Shown: piece by piece, positions 23,030 through 34,814 of the stretch
How positions within the stretch are numbered: position 1 is the first letter of the stretch
How the letters are laid out: the number at the start of each line of letters is the position of its first letter
NCBI GenBank assembly: GCA_015178975.1
Contig: WHVD01000200.1
Span: 1-64,000, forward strand
DNA length: 64,000 bases
Direction: 5' to 3'
Origin: Hysterangium stoloniferum
Lineage: Eukaryota; Basidiomycota; Agaricomycetes; Hysterangiales; Hysterangiaceae
The notes under the pieces: generated by a model
What the model was told of the DNA's origin: nothing
The model's input: the letters and a program-made list of their open reading frames with translations, nothing else
Databases searched by the model: none
Made by a program: the position numbers and the translations under genes

Positions 23030-24900
23030 ATATCTACCTTCAACGAGATGACTCTGGGGAATCACGATTTGGCAACTGCTGAGTCCTACCGTGAAGAGGT
23101 TGGGGAACTACCACCCTTAGTTTCCCCCGGCGTATTAAGTTCAGCTCAACAGGAGAAGATCAATGATGCGTGGATGAGGAATGTATTCCTGCTGAAGCTC
23201 AGGGAACGATGGAGCTGTAACGAACCAGGCCATGATTTGTGTTATCGGGCCCCCGATGACGGGCAGGACATACAACTGTCTGCAAACCATATAGAGCTTT
23301 GGGTTGACGAGTTGGTGAGTCACGTATAATGCTATTTCCATGGTATCTGTGTCACATGCGGCACATTTCAGTGTCAAGGAGAAACGACCTGCCATGACCC
23401 ACCGACTGTTGTTGAGAAGGCTTGGATATCCACCAACACGGCATCCAACCTCAGCCCATATCGCAGTCATGCAGAGGACTGGGGAATGGACTCGGAGTAT
23501 GTTGAGACATCTTCGAGTATTGACATTGGCCCCGGGTATTACTGTGGAGTCGGTTTGGAAAGGGTTGGGATGAAAGTCCTTCACAGTGCGAAGACAGGTT
23601 TGCTGAGGGCAAAGTTAACAATATACGAGCAAATCTTAGATCGATTGTCTGAAGACGAAGGGGTGTTCAGCGAGTTTCTGCACAGGCATCTCACACTGTC
23701 AAGACTTGGCAGACTACTTCAAGAGTGTGTTGATTTAATGAGGTAGGGATAACTCAGCGTCAATGTTGAATACACTGGAAATACTCACGTCCTTTGTAGG
23801 CCCACATACCCGCTTCAAATTCGAAAACGAGCGTGGTTGTTTTTCAATGAGTACCCGATGTCTGCACGTCGGGGTAACAAAGGTCACACTGCCAGCGTTA
23901 TGATATCTTTCATTTCGGCCTTCAGATTGTGTCCGGGCGTCTATTGGTCAGATAGAGGCGTCACCGGCGATTACGTCATCACTTTACAACGGTTTAGTCA
24001 AAGTCACCGCTGCACACCAACTTGGATGAGGTTGCATCATCATTTATCATACAATTCGCCCGTTATTTCTCAGAATTCCATCGGCGCTTACCCCTCTTGT
24101 GAATATCGTGGAAGCGATCTGCGACATGCGTCCACTATCTGTAAAGGAGCTCACGGCGATCAGAGGTTGCATTGAATTCTGGTTACAACCGTGCGTCGTG
24201 ACATCACATCATTCTATCCGCCCACCAAAAACAATAACAGACAAAATTACCCACACCGACTTACCTCGTATGACTATCTTACACGGCTTCTCGTGTGTTG
24301 CATCCACCAAGATGCATCGTTTCGAGATATTGCTGGAGCTGCATTGAAGGTTTTAGTGGACGACATAAATATGCATACAGAATCATTGACACGTCATACT
24401 GATTCGGAAATATCATATTCACTGTATCGGAGTATGCGCTCCTTGCAAACTTTCTTCGATGACTGCACGCTTCCCACCGATTACATCAACCAGCTGAATG
24501 TGGTTTCTTCGCTCATTGGGCCCATCGTACGGTATGTTCACAATATTTGACCTTGTAGCACCGTCTTATATCCGCCTATGCAACTTTCCTACCAGTCTGA
24601 TTCTGATGGAAGCCAAATTCCGCGCTCTTGCATTCTGCCGAGATAATAATGGTGGTTACTCTGAAACTGATAGCTGGATCTTCCAGGCCCGAATCCGCGT
24701 GTACCACAGTGCGAAGCCTCGATATCATCGTCCTGCTCGTTTCTCTTCTTCCACATTGTGACATTATGCGCGTTTCGAGAAATGACCAATCCATCAGTTA
24801 CCCGCTTGAGCGTTTATATTTGACCGCACGTTCTTTCCTTTCCGTGGTCGCCACACCATCCACTTGCGTGTCAGTAGGGTCTAACGAGACCCCCATATAA
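23030..24900 (+). pseudogene. Gene 1 copy C, start and frame lost
   Basis: Exons 23030-23314, 23372-23742, 23800-24190, 24241-24531, 24596-24900. The usual ATG is ATA at 23030-23032; an in-frame ATG at 23048 could replace it with loss of six residues. Exon 2 is open and four codons longer than in copy B. Exon 3 carries several frame changes (near 23960-24010 and 24085-24105) and exon 5 an extra 4-base shift. All splice junctions are still recognisable. The shared stop palindrome is changed to CTAACGAG, so the gene 1 TAG is gone and the frame runs to TAA at 24898. Confidence 0.75.
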
Positions 24901-25288
24901 GTGGAGGAACATGGTTGCCCTGACAAAGGTCTTGCACCATCATTTGGATACACTCGCTGATCATTTCTCTTCGATACATCTCAACCAAACCACGAGGAAA
25001 CAAATAGCGTCGCCCTTTATTCAACTCACTTTTCAGCTGGGGTTGCAGATGGTATAAAGCTATATTATTTGAACGTATGTAAGAATGCATATAGTCACTT
25101 TGTATTATCGCCGCGAGGTCTGCAGTGTCCCCACACATGTGTTGAGTACATTTTGGGGCACTAACCGTCCCTATACTAACATCTGAATCATCAACTACAT
25201 TTGTTTTAAATACGATGTCATTGAAGGTCTGAAAAAGGCCTGCCCCGTCGCCATTTCGATACATGTCTCGTTCAGGCTTATCATACAT
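24881..25288 (-). CDS. Gene 2 of unit C: longest uninterrupted 3' part (135 aa)
   Basis: Open from MYDKPERDMY to WGSR-stop. It contains VSAPKCTQHMCGDTADLAAI, QSDYMHSYIRSNNIALYHLQ, and a basic tail around ALVEMYRREM-like sequence (RGLVEMYRREMISECIQMM). It converges on gene 1 copy C, and its TAG occupies the former palindrome. Upstream to about 25920 lie further weaker repeats of the same block. Unrecognised family; a short helical-repeat protein is the most I can infer. The true start is probably in an upstream exon. Confidence 0.45.
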   Translation of the reverse strand: MYDKPERDMYRNGDGAGLFQTFNDIVFKTNVVDDSDVSIGTVSAPKCTQHMCGDTADLAAIIQSDYMHSYIRSNNIALYHLQPQLKSELNKGRRYLFPRGLVEMYRREMISECIQMMVQDLCQGNHVPPLIWGSR

Positions 25289-25930
25289 TCAAGCTAGTGT
25301 TCAATCGACAAGATCCATGATCTTCAAACCAAGGGCCTCCACACCACGCGAGGCAACGTGTTGGGCGAATTCCTTAAACTATTTATCTTCCATTGATCAC
25401 TTGATAATCAAGCTCCCATAGGTCGAGAAAATATAAAAGCGCATATAGTCACTTTTCACTATTGCCGCGAGTTCTGCAGCGTGTACGCGTTGATGCCATA
25501 CGCGAGTCGAACACACTTGCGGGGACCACCCGTGGCTAGACTGAGATCCTATTTATAAATGACAATCATTTCAAACAGACCGCAGACTTGAGAGTTGTAT
25601 GAAACTAGATAATTTGACGCAATTTACAAGCGAATATATTCACTTGTAATGATCGCTGAGGTTCTCTAGACTGGTGTTGAAAATATTCCGAGGACTACCC
25701 GTCGCTAAAATCACATCGCATATACCCCCTAGTGGTATTCCATTGAAATTGTTATCGCTGGGCTCGAAGATGGCCGCCCCACCGTTATTCCTGTGTCATT
25801 TGTTTTGGAGAACAGGAAGCCATGATCAAAACACCCACACTTCTTCACATTGTCGTGAGCTTTCACCTTGGATGAGAGAAAGTAGCTCGTGGTCATGTCA
25901 GATGGGATCACTTATCAACTCAGAGCTGAA
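25289..25930 (-). pseudogene. Upstream exons of gene 2, unit C (decayed)
   Basis: Minus-strand blocks match those of units B, D and E (VFNT-type repeats and the TTSYFLSS...DNVKKC block at 25911-25830). Stops prevent a gene model. Confidence 0.4.
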
Positions 25931-26900
25931 GAATACAATACCCATGACGACCCGCCGCGTGCAGAAGCTAAGGCCCCAAAAAATCTCTGTGTTTCAATGT
26001 TTCAGTCGCTAGCGTGACAATAAGCGAAAAGTAGCTCCTGGTGAGGTCAGGGGGAATCACTTGTCAACTCAGAGCTGAAGAAGACCCACGACGACCTGCC
26101 ATGTACACAAGCCAAACCAAGACATCTCGTTTGTGTTGTATTTGAATGTTTCAGTCGCTAGGGTCACACTGCATGCCATGACAATGTATTTTATTGGCTA
26201 TCCCGACATTTCCCCTATTGCTTTCATTTTTGTTCACTGTTCATTCCACCAATTGTGATGTTTTGAATGGTTTCATTTCGAGTAGTAGCGAAAAAGATAT
26301 TTGATTCAATCCAATATGAAAGAACTATTCAACAAGATACATCGGGCTCTTGAACATTGGTTATCGTTACCTGTTCTTTCCTGTGCGTAGTTGCTACACC
26401 TTTCATTGATGTGTCAGTAGCATTGATGAATTCGACCTATGTCTCCATTTTCTGGGAAAGAACCCCAGGAATATAACTATGAGGGTTCCAGGCAGTTTTA
26501 TCAAAAATAGTGCTGGTGAGTTAGTCACCATAATGGTGCTAGCCAAGGAGACACGGCCAGATGTCAATTTTAACATTGACAAAGACTCACAGTACTTCAC
26601 AATCCTTAATCTACGTTGCCATCGTTATATAGAACAGAGTTGCTACATTATGCACCAAAGAAATAATCGGTGTTCAACCTGGACTCACGTGTACCTTCAA
26701 TACCACCACCATTCTCATTTCTATCCTTATCCATTGTGACGTGATCCGTGGCACAATCAATGAAAGATCCACAATCTACTATGAAGGTCTAGTTCTCACC
26801 GCCAATGCCTTCTGATGCGTCATTGCGACACCTTTCACTGGTGCATCCGTATTTTCTAAATCTAACATGGTCTCAATTTTGACAATATATGGTTGCCCAG
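25931..26900 (+). pseudogene. Spacer and subfamily III fragment
   Basis: 26479-26739 reads MRVPGSFIKNSAGELVTIMV then DVNFNIDKDSQYFTILNL, the same opening as 40309; it then passes through decayed sequence related to the gene 1 last exon (about 26690-26880). No intact gene. Confidence 0.45.
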
Positions 26901-27344
26901 GGGAAGGTCTTTCTCGATCAATTCGACTTGAATTTAATCATTTGTCTTCATATCTCAACCAGACCAGTAGGAACATGGTCCTATTGATCTTTCCTTAACT
27001 CACTTTGTAACCGTATTTTCAAGCCACATAGAAGTTTCATCCAATTACGAGTGCATACAGCCACTTTTCCATCACAGCATGTTCTACATGTTCTACAGCT
27101 CCTTCACGTTATTCTAAAACACATTGAATATATTGGCAAGTGATAGTCATAGCTAGAACCACATCCAATTCGTTAATGGGCATCATCTCAAATAGAATAC
27201 CACTATCAAGTCAAGAAGAAGCCTCCCCACTTCAGTTCCCATGTCAGTTTGCTAGGATCGCATGAAACAAGTCCATGAAGAGTCACAAAGAACATTGGGA
27301 ACAATCACTGATCCATGACAATGTTTGTCTTATTCAAACTGGTT
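26901..27344. other. Decayed family-derived sequence
   Basis: Weak similarity to gene 2 blocks on the minus strand (near 27000-27200, compare 40840-41130). Nothing translatable seen. Confidence 0.3.
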
Positions 27345-27349
27345 TTATC

Positions 27350-29023
27350 TATTAAAAGTAGAGGATAGTTAACATCGTTGAAAGCAAAAAGGTTAAGTAT
27401 TACTAAGCAACTGTAACAATACATAGCATAATACCTAGTTACCCACAAGTGTCCATTGAAGTTTCAATTACCATTTTAACACACTCCTTTAATTGAAACT
27501 TCCCTAACACTTTTTCAATCCTAGGTATGGTGATACTCCTTTAATCTCCAGAATGCAAATCGAGAGTGATGCCATGCCATGGGGCTGTGTTTTGATTTGA
27601 TATGGTGGAGAGCAATTAGAAGGGATATGACGCCCTTCAAGACGGGTAAAGTGGGGGTTGGGAAAAACAAGTGATGCCTTACATGTCCAAGGGCTTACAC
27701 GAATGAGTGATGCCTTACACGAGCAAGGGGTTATATGAACCAAATAAACAACGGGTGTAGTAAACCGAGTGATGCCTTACATGCATCAGGGCTTACATGA
27801 ATGATGCATTACACAAAAACAGGGTACGACGAGTAACAGCTCAGCGGACCCAAATAAAATGAAAGGTAGCAAACTGAATGATGCCTTACATGCATAAGTG
27901 TGAAGAGTCGTTAGATTCTGACCGCTCAATATACAAAGAATAGTGTTTATTCAACTACTATTAGAAAGTATTGACCGTTCAGTACAATACTATAGACTAC
28001 TAGACTGTTAGTACTAGTATAAGAACACTCTACACGCCTCAAGAGCAACTGTATAGTTGCTCGTGACAGCTTAGAACAATAAGATAATGAGTTGACCTTT
28101 TACGGTACAACTAGTAGCTAGAAATAAGGAAGATACTCAGCTAAAGACTGAGTAACTAGGATAGAGTAATAGTAGCGTGAGTCGACTACAGGGTCGACGA
28201 GCGCAGAGTCTTGAAAGTGGAACTCGACCTTCGCGGTTCGAGTCCAAAATACTATTAGTAGACTGGAAAGTACTACCTTTATGGTAGCTGAGATACTACC
28301 CTTGACACCGCTCGCTATTCGACGTCTGAGTCATTACGAGGTGGTGTCTGCTGGGTAAAAAGTTATCTGTCATTTGGCGCCGAGAGTGCCCATAAGTATA
28401 CACAGGACTTCGAACTAAGAAATACGGGTATGCTCGAAGGATATAGAGAATTAAAGAAAAGGAATAGAAACTAGATAATAAAGTACTATAATATGTATAT
28501 TATTCCACTGTCCAATCATGCATATATGCATACCCTTCACAATAAGGGCTTACACGAATGATGCATTACATGAAATCGAGATGTGATGAGTTGTAACTTG
28601 ATCTTTATGGGTACAGTGGCTTCTAAGCCTTAATATGGCCACCTGTACCAAAATACGACGAGTAACAACTCGAGTTGTGTGAGTATGGCAGCTTCTAAGC
28701 CTTAATATGGCCGCCTATACCAAGACATGATAAGTGGAGACTCCAACTGTGCGAATACAGCAGCTTCTAAGCCTTAATACGGCCGCTGATCCAAATACGA
28801 CGAGTAAATAACAAGACACAGCAAGTTATGACTCGAAGGAACCAAATTGCGAGTGACGAATCTGAGTGAGAAGCCCTCGGGGCCCATAACCTATTAAAAG
28901 TAGAGGATAGTTAACATCGTTGAAAGCAAAAAGGTTAAGTATTACTAAGCAACTGTAACAATACATAGCCTAATACCTTGTTACCCACAAGTGTCCATTG
29001 AAGTTTCAATTACCATTTTAACA
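27350..29023 (-). mobile_element. TRIM (terminal-repeat retrotransposon in miniature)
   Basis: Two 132-bp direct repeats, 27350-27481 and 28892-29023, differ at two positions and bound about 760 bp of non-coding sequence plus a nested solo LTR. The whole is flanked by TTATC (27345-27349 and 29024-29028). Minus orientation is inferred: in that sense the LTR starts TGTTAAAATGG and the base run beside the left LTR reads AAAGGAGTG, a possible polypurine tract. The interior has degenerate repeats (GATGCCTTACATG; GCTTCTAAGCCTTAATA three times between 28620 and 28780) and no ORF. Near-identical LTRs imply recent insertion. Confidence 0.8.
27899..28541 (+). mobile_element. Solo LTR, family gamma (643 bp), nested in the TRIM
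   Basis: TGTGAAGAGTC...ACCCTTCACA, flanked by ATAAG (27894-27898 and 28542-28546). It contains many short inverted pairs (for example GAGCAACTGTATAGTTGCTC near 28042). No ORF. Strand arbitrary. Confidence 0.85.
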
Positions 29024-29029
29024 TTATCT

Positions 29030-29680
29030 TCAAAATCTATGTTCAATCTCCAGGATCAGTGATCTTATAGCCCAAAACCACGAAATAAACAAGTCCTTTT
29101 AACCCTATTGAAGCTCATGGTAGATGGAATAAATATAAATACACCATCCTTGGGTTTCATATTCATGTTCTGACATGGAACTCACTGTATTGGAAATTTG
29201 TCGCCGTGCAAACCTTCTTCAAATTAATGATAACATGTCACTGCTCTCCACTCACATTAACTAGGGTGGTTTCTTCACTCATGGAGTCCTTAGTACACTA
29301 TGCTCACTATCTTTTCTCTTCTAGTATTGTCTTTCATTTGCCACTTTTCGAATAAGAAAAAAGACATTTTACTTTCAACCATGATGCTCAATAACACCCT
29401 TAAATACTATATTATGGGGTCACAATTGTCTTAACTATTATTAGATACTTTGTGAGCCTTCAGCAGAAGGGGTGAGAAAGTAGTAAAGTAACTACATCCA
29501 CTGGAATCTATATAGGTTAAGGAAGGTGAGGGGATTTGGCTTCCGATGGCAGGGATGACATGCTGTGAATCCTGTGTAAGCACGGGCAGAAGGCTGTACC
29601 TTGGTGGAATTAACTCTCCGACCGATGGGGCATAAAGGCGAGGCATCCCCTTCTCTTGTAAATAGGACTGCTACCCACCA
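29030..29680 (+). promoter_or_regulatory. Upstream region of gene 1 copy D
   Basis: 29030-29340 is decayed family sequence (gene 1 exon 4-like near 29130-29320). From 29420 the conserved promoter block appears (GAGCCTTCAGCAGAAGGGG), with CATAAAGGC at 29631, 50 bp before the ATG. Confidence 0.5.
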
Positions 29681-31546
29681 ATGCCTACTTCCAGCGAGAT
29701 GACTCCGGGGAATCACGATTCGGCAGCGGCTGGGATCGACCTTGAAGACATTGAGGAACTCCCACCCTTAGTTTCCCCCGGTGTATTGAGTTCAGAGCAA
29801 CGAGAGGAGATCGTTAAAGAGATGAGAGAGAGATTCAGGGAGAAGCTTCGAGAACGATGTGGTTGTAACGAACCCGGCCACGATTTATGTTATCGGGCCC
29901 CCGATGGTAGGCAACACATACAGCTGTCTGCAAACCATATAGAGATTTGGGTTGACGAGTGGGTGAGTAAAGTATAATGCTATTTCCATGTGATATGTGT
30001 CACATGCTGCGTATTCAGGGTCAAGGAGAAACGGGCTACCATGACCCACCGAATGTCGTTAAGATATCCACCAACACGACATCCAACCTCAGTCCCTATT
30101 GCAGTCATGCCGATGACTGGGGAATGATCTCGCGGAGTCAGGGGACAATGTCAAGTATTGACATTGGCCCCGGGTATTACTGTGGAGTCGGCTTGGAAAG
30201 GGTTGGGATGAAAGTCCTTCACAGTGCTAAGACAGCTTCGCTGATCGCAAAGTTGACAATATACCGGGAAATCACCCGCTTGTTACGAGATGATGGTGCC
30301 TCTGGCAAGTTTCTACACAAGCATCTTACCCTACCAAGACTGGGAAGACTAGTTCAAGACAGTGCTGATTTAGCGAGGTAGGGATACCTCAATCAGTGAA
30401 AAGACTGGATATATTCATATCTGAGTCGTAGACCTATATACCCGCCTCAAATTCGGAGAAGAGCGACGGAAGTTTTAAAGAATTTCCCGATATTTTCACA
30501 TATACGGGGGAGCAGAAAAGGCCACACTGCCCAGCTTATGACATTCTTAGCTTCGGCCTTCTTTTACTGCCCTGGCGTGCACCGGTTAGATAGAGACGCG
30601 TCACCTGCCATCACGTCAACTGCGATTACGTCATCACTATACAACGTTTTAGTCAAGTCACCGCTGCACACCAACTTTGATGAGGTTGCATCATCATTTA
30701 TCATACACATCGCCCGTTATTTCTCAGAATTTGATTGGCCCTTCCCCTTTTTCCGCCTTACGTATATCGTGGAAGCGATCTGCCACATGCGTCCACTATC
30801 TGTAAAGGAGCTCACGGCCATCAGAGGTTGCATTGAATCCTGGTTACAACCGTGCGTCGTGCCATCAAACCATTTCATCCTTCCACCAAAACCATAACAG
30901 TGAATATCAGACACAACGACTTTACTTTTATGAATCTCCTATCCGGCTTCTATTGTGTTGCATTCACCAAGATGCATGGTTTCGAGATATCGCTGGAGCT
31001 GTATTGAGGGTTTTATTGGACAACATAAACATGCGTATAGCGTCATTGACACTTCATCTTGATTTTCACACGTCGAACTCACTGTATCAGAGTATTGACT
31101 CCTTCCAAACCTTCTTCAACGACAGCACGCTTCTCACCGATCACGTCAACCAGCTGAAAGTGCTTTCTTCGCTCATTGGGCCCATCGTACGATACGTTCA
31201 CCATATTTTATCTTCCAGCACCGTCCACTCATACAATTGTCCTGCCAGTCTCATTCTGACACACACGAGCCCATATTGTGTTATCCTAGTATCTGGCGAA
31301 AAAATAATCCACTTGACTCTGAAGCTGATAGCTACATCTTCCGAGCCAGAATCTGCGTGTACCACAGTGCGCAGCGTCAATACCATCGCCATTCTCGTTT
31401 CCCTCCTTCCACATTGTGACGCCATGCGCGGCTCGACCCATGACCAAATCATCAGGGAGCTGTTTGAGAATCTGGATTTGACTGCACATTCCCTCCTTCG
31501 CGTGGTCGCCACCCCTTCCACTCGTGTGTCGATAGGGCGTAATTAG
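29681..31546 (+). CDS. Gene 1 copy D: open reading frame with intron 4 made coding (568 aa)
   Basis: Exons 29681-29962, 30019-30377, 30432-30851, 30901-31546. Introns 1-3 (56, 54, 49 bp) are as in copy B. At the position of intron 4 the donor G is A (31192) and the former intron is 57 bp instead of 64, a multiple of three without stops, so exon 4 runs straight into exon 5 with 19 extra residues (YVHHILSSSTVHSY...). The frame is open to TAG 31544-31546. Exon 2 begins with Gly instead of Cys (GGTCAAGG). The motif CNEPGHDLCYR is kept. Unrecognised family. Expression as read depends on no use of a cryptic donor (GTACGA at 31187). Confidence 0.72.
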
Positions 31547-32580
31547 ACCCCCCTATCAGTGTTGAAGGCACATGTTTGCCCTAGCAAAGGTCTTACACCA
31601 TCGATTGGATACACTTTCTAATCATTTCTCTTCGATGATGCCGAAACATCTCACCCGAACAAGGATTGCAGCCGGGGTTGCAGATGTTATGAATCTATAT
31701 AGTTTGAACCCATGTAAGAACTATATAGTCACTTTGCATTATCGCCGCGAGCTCCTCAGTTGTCCCCATAAATGTGTTCAATACATTTGGGGGCACTAGC
31801 CGTGATTAGACTAACATCCGCATCATGAACAAAACTTGTTTAAAGTAAGATATCACTGGAGGTCTGAAAAAGGTCTCCCCCACCCCCAATTTGATGCATG
31901 TCTCGTTCAGGCTCATCATACCTTCAGGGTAATGTTCAATCGACAAGATCCATGATCTTCCCACCAAGGGTCTCCACACCGTGCGAGTCAATGTGCTGGG
32001 CGAATTCCTTAAACTAATTCTCTTCCATTGAAAACTTGATAATAAAGCTGCCATAGGCCGAGCAAATATAAGAGCGCATACAGTCACTTTTTGCCGCCGC
32101 GGCGCGCTCTGCATGTTTGCACGCGTTGATGCCATACATGCATTGAATACACTCGCGGCCACCACCAGCGGCTAGACTGATATCCTATTTATCAATGACA
32201 GTCATTTCAAACAAGGCGCGAACTTGAGAGTTATATGAAGCTTCATAATTTGATACAATTTTAAAGCGAAAATAGTCGCTTGTAATAGTCGCTGCGAGGT
32301 TCTCTACACTGGTGTTGAATATACTCCAATGACTACTCGCTGAAATCACATCGCACATACTAGCAGGAACAACGTCAATCGAATACCACTACGGCGTCTC
32401 AAAGAAGGCGGTTCCACCATTCTTCTCCTGTCCTTTGTTTGGGGGAACAGGAAGCCGGGGCCAAACCGATGGACAACACCATGATCAAGACACCGACATT
32501 TCTTCCCATGTCGTGAGCATTCACCATGGATGAGAGAAAGGTAGCTCGTGGTCATGTCAGGCGGAATCCCAGATCAACTA
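31547..32580 (-). pseudogene. Gene 2 of unit D, partly open
   Basis: 32165-31806 is open for 119 codons (MVAASVFNACMASTRANMQS ... VISYFKQVLF) and includes the same WRPLVG-WILSIEHYPEG block as unit B. The last block next to gene 1 has stops, and the stop palindrome is altered (TAATTAC on the minus strand), so gene 2 has lost its usual terminator. 32555-32346 holds the TTSYLSLIHGECSR block. Repeat arrangement as in unit I. Confidence 0.45.
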
Positions 32581-34010
32581 AGAGCTGAAGAATACCCACC
32601 TGCTGCTTCCATGTAAGTTGACTGGAGTTCATTCCCCCAATTGTCATGTTTGAATTATGTCATTGCGAGTAGTAGCGAAAAATTCATTTGATTCAATCTA
32701 ATATTAAAGGACTATTCGACTAGATCCGTGGGCCTCTTGAACGTTGTCGTCCCCTGTTCCTTCCCATGCATTGGTCTCTACACTTTTCACTGGTGTGTCG
32801 ACACCGTTGACGAATTCGAATTACGTGTTACGTGTTCTGTTTCCGGAAAATACCCCCCGGAACAGAATTCCGTGGCTTCCAGCCCGTTTCATCAAACCAA
32901 TGCTAGTGAGTTCGTCGCCATAAAGGTGCTCGCCAAGGAGACACAGCTAGATGTCAGCTTTGACATTCTCAAGGTCGTACAGTGAGTGCCTCACAATTCT
33001 TAGTCTACCTTGCCATCGTCACATCTAACAGCTACAGCAATGGATTAACAGTATTAACCTGGGGCGTCGCGGCAAACAGTTCACTGAACAAGACAGAGAA
33101 CAAAATATATTCACGTTCGACGATGAGCCACCTCGTGAAAACTGGCCCTGAACCCCTCTTGGATATTGCAGCGGACGGGTCAACTATAGTCATCTTTCTT
33201 GCTGTGCTCAGACCTTTCTAAAGATGCAATTCCCTTGATATGGCAAGGGCACATGAGGAATACAGTGCTCATTGGGGCGATAAAAAATTCTTTAAACTAG
33301 AAATCGTGTGGTAGGCTTAGGATAGAATTGAATACGGATGGCCATTATTCAAGCAACAGTCGGCTTGAGTTTAATTCTCGCTGCACGACTGTTGACAAAA
33401 TGGATGTTTCGCTGCCAAGGAGAGTCGACTTCCCATGATCCTTCGAGTATGGTTGGGATGCCAGGGAGTCCACGAACGGTACATCCTGTGTCACCCCGTA
33501 TCTCAGTCATACTGCGGACTGGGGAATGGTCTCACAGCACCCCGGCTTGACGGGTTCCTGACCCAGAATTAAACTCTGGCAAGACTTGGCAAACTAATTC
33601 AACAGAGCATTGATTGAATGAGGTAGGGATGGCTCAGCGTCAATGATTGAATACCCTCGAAATACTCACGTCTTCGTAGACCCACGAAATTCCTGAGGGA
33701 GCGTCGATTATTTTATCCCTGTTCTGGTGGTGTTCACTCTATATACAGCGAGAGATCACACTGCCAAGGTCCTGACATCTTTGGGTTTTACCTTCATATG
33801 GTGTCCCGGTGTCAATCATCTCGACGATCAAATGTTGATACATTTTGGGCGATTTGTATGATAAATGTCAATACAACATCATCAAAGTTGGTGTTTAGTG
33901 CTGGTTTGGCGGCACTATTATAAAATAATAACCCGATTGCAATTACTTTACTCATTGGTGGGCTTGTGTATTCATGGAAACCATCTATCATAGAAGAAGT
34001 TACTGTGATC
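32581..34010 (+). pseudogene. Subfamily II paralogue with an inverted internal segment, cut by Tc1
   Basis: Spacer to 32930, then LAKETQ.DVSFDI, DIAADGSTIVIFLAVLRPF, MARAHEEYSAHWGDKKFFKL, a CQGESTSHDPSSM counterpart of gene 1 exon 2 (33411-33450), and the exon 3 counterpart from 33700. Between about 33815 and 33950 the sequence is inverted relative to its flanks (reads DDVVLTFIIQIAQ on the minus strand). Similarity ends at about 34010, where Tc1 sequence begins. Confidence 0.5.
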
Positions 34011-34751
34011 AGAAGCTGGTCAAGGGCACGGTCAGGTTTGGGGGAGAAAATCTGATGTTGTGGAGCTGTATGTTGTGGGAAGGCCCAGGATATTCCACCA
34101 AGATTAATGGGAGAATGGATGCTGACCTTTATGGTAGCATTTTGGAAGATGAACTTCAAGCAACTGTGGAGTATTATAGCAAGAACACAGAAGATGTGGT
34201 CTTTCAGCAGGACAATGATACCAAACACAAGAGCACAAAGGCCATTAATTGGTTCAAAGACAATGGATTTATGGTCATGGTATGGCCACCACAGTCCGCT
34301 GACCTTAATCCAATTGAACATCTCTGGTATTACCTCAAAAGGAGGTTGGGAGAGTATGAAGTGGCACCCAAGAGTATTCATGAATTGTGGGAGAGGGTTC
34401 AGACAGAGTGGGAGAATATCCCTGCCTCTACTTGTCAGAACTTGATAGAGAGTATTCCTAGAAGGGTTGAGGCTGTTTTGAAGGCCAAGAGAGGCTATAC
34501 CAAGTACTAGATTGTTTGATTTGTGTTCTTTTTATACCAGGGACAAAACCCTTCCAATGTGATTTTATTAGTGTTTTGTTTTTAGTGTGGGAAATATTAA
34601 TGCTTATGTCATAATATTTTAAGGGCATATAGATAACATATAGACCTAACCAACCCCCAAATTTCAGGTCTGTATCTACAGTGGTTCTTGAGTTATTCAG
34701 GATCTTTGCACAACTAAAAATCATTGGAAGGGTTTTGTCCCTCACTGTATT
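34011..34751 (+). mobile_element. Tc1/mariner element, 5'-truncated
   Basis: A frame to TAG 34508-34510 gives the C-terminal half of a Tc1-type transposase: LMLWSCMLWEG, then VFQQDNDTKHKS (second catalytic Asp) and WPPQSADLNPIEHLW (catalytic Glu, 34 residues later, DD34E). The N-terminal helix-turn-helix part is missing and the frame runs back into subfamily II sequence. The right end (34723-34751) reads CATTGGAAGGGTTTTGTCCC then TCACTGTA; its inverse occurs inside at 34538-34558. A TA follows. The lost 5' end means it cannot be autonomous. Confidence 0.8.
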
Positions 34752-34814
34752 ATAGATTGGCATAGGGTTTCCTCAACCTATGGTTCACCTTCAATATGAA
34801 CTTTACCACTGGAG

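Noticed and set aside
27500..27900. Clustered regularly spaced repeats (GATGCCTTACATG)
   Set aside because: Irregular spacing and imperfect units inside a TRIM; no spacer-repeat structure.
28030..28260. tRNA-like or structured RNA in the palindrome-rich stretch
   Set aside because: The inverted pairs lie within a solo LTR with a clear target duplication, and no cloverleaf could be drawn.
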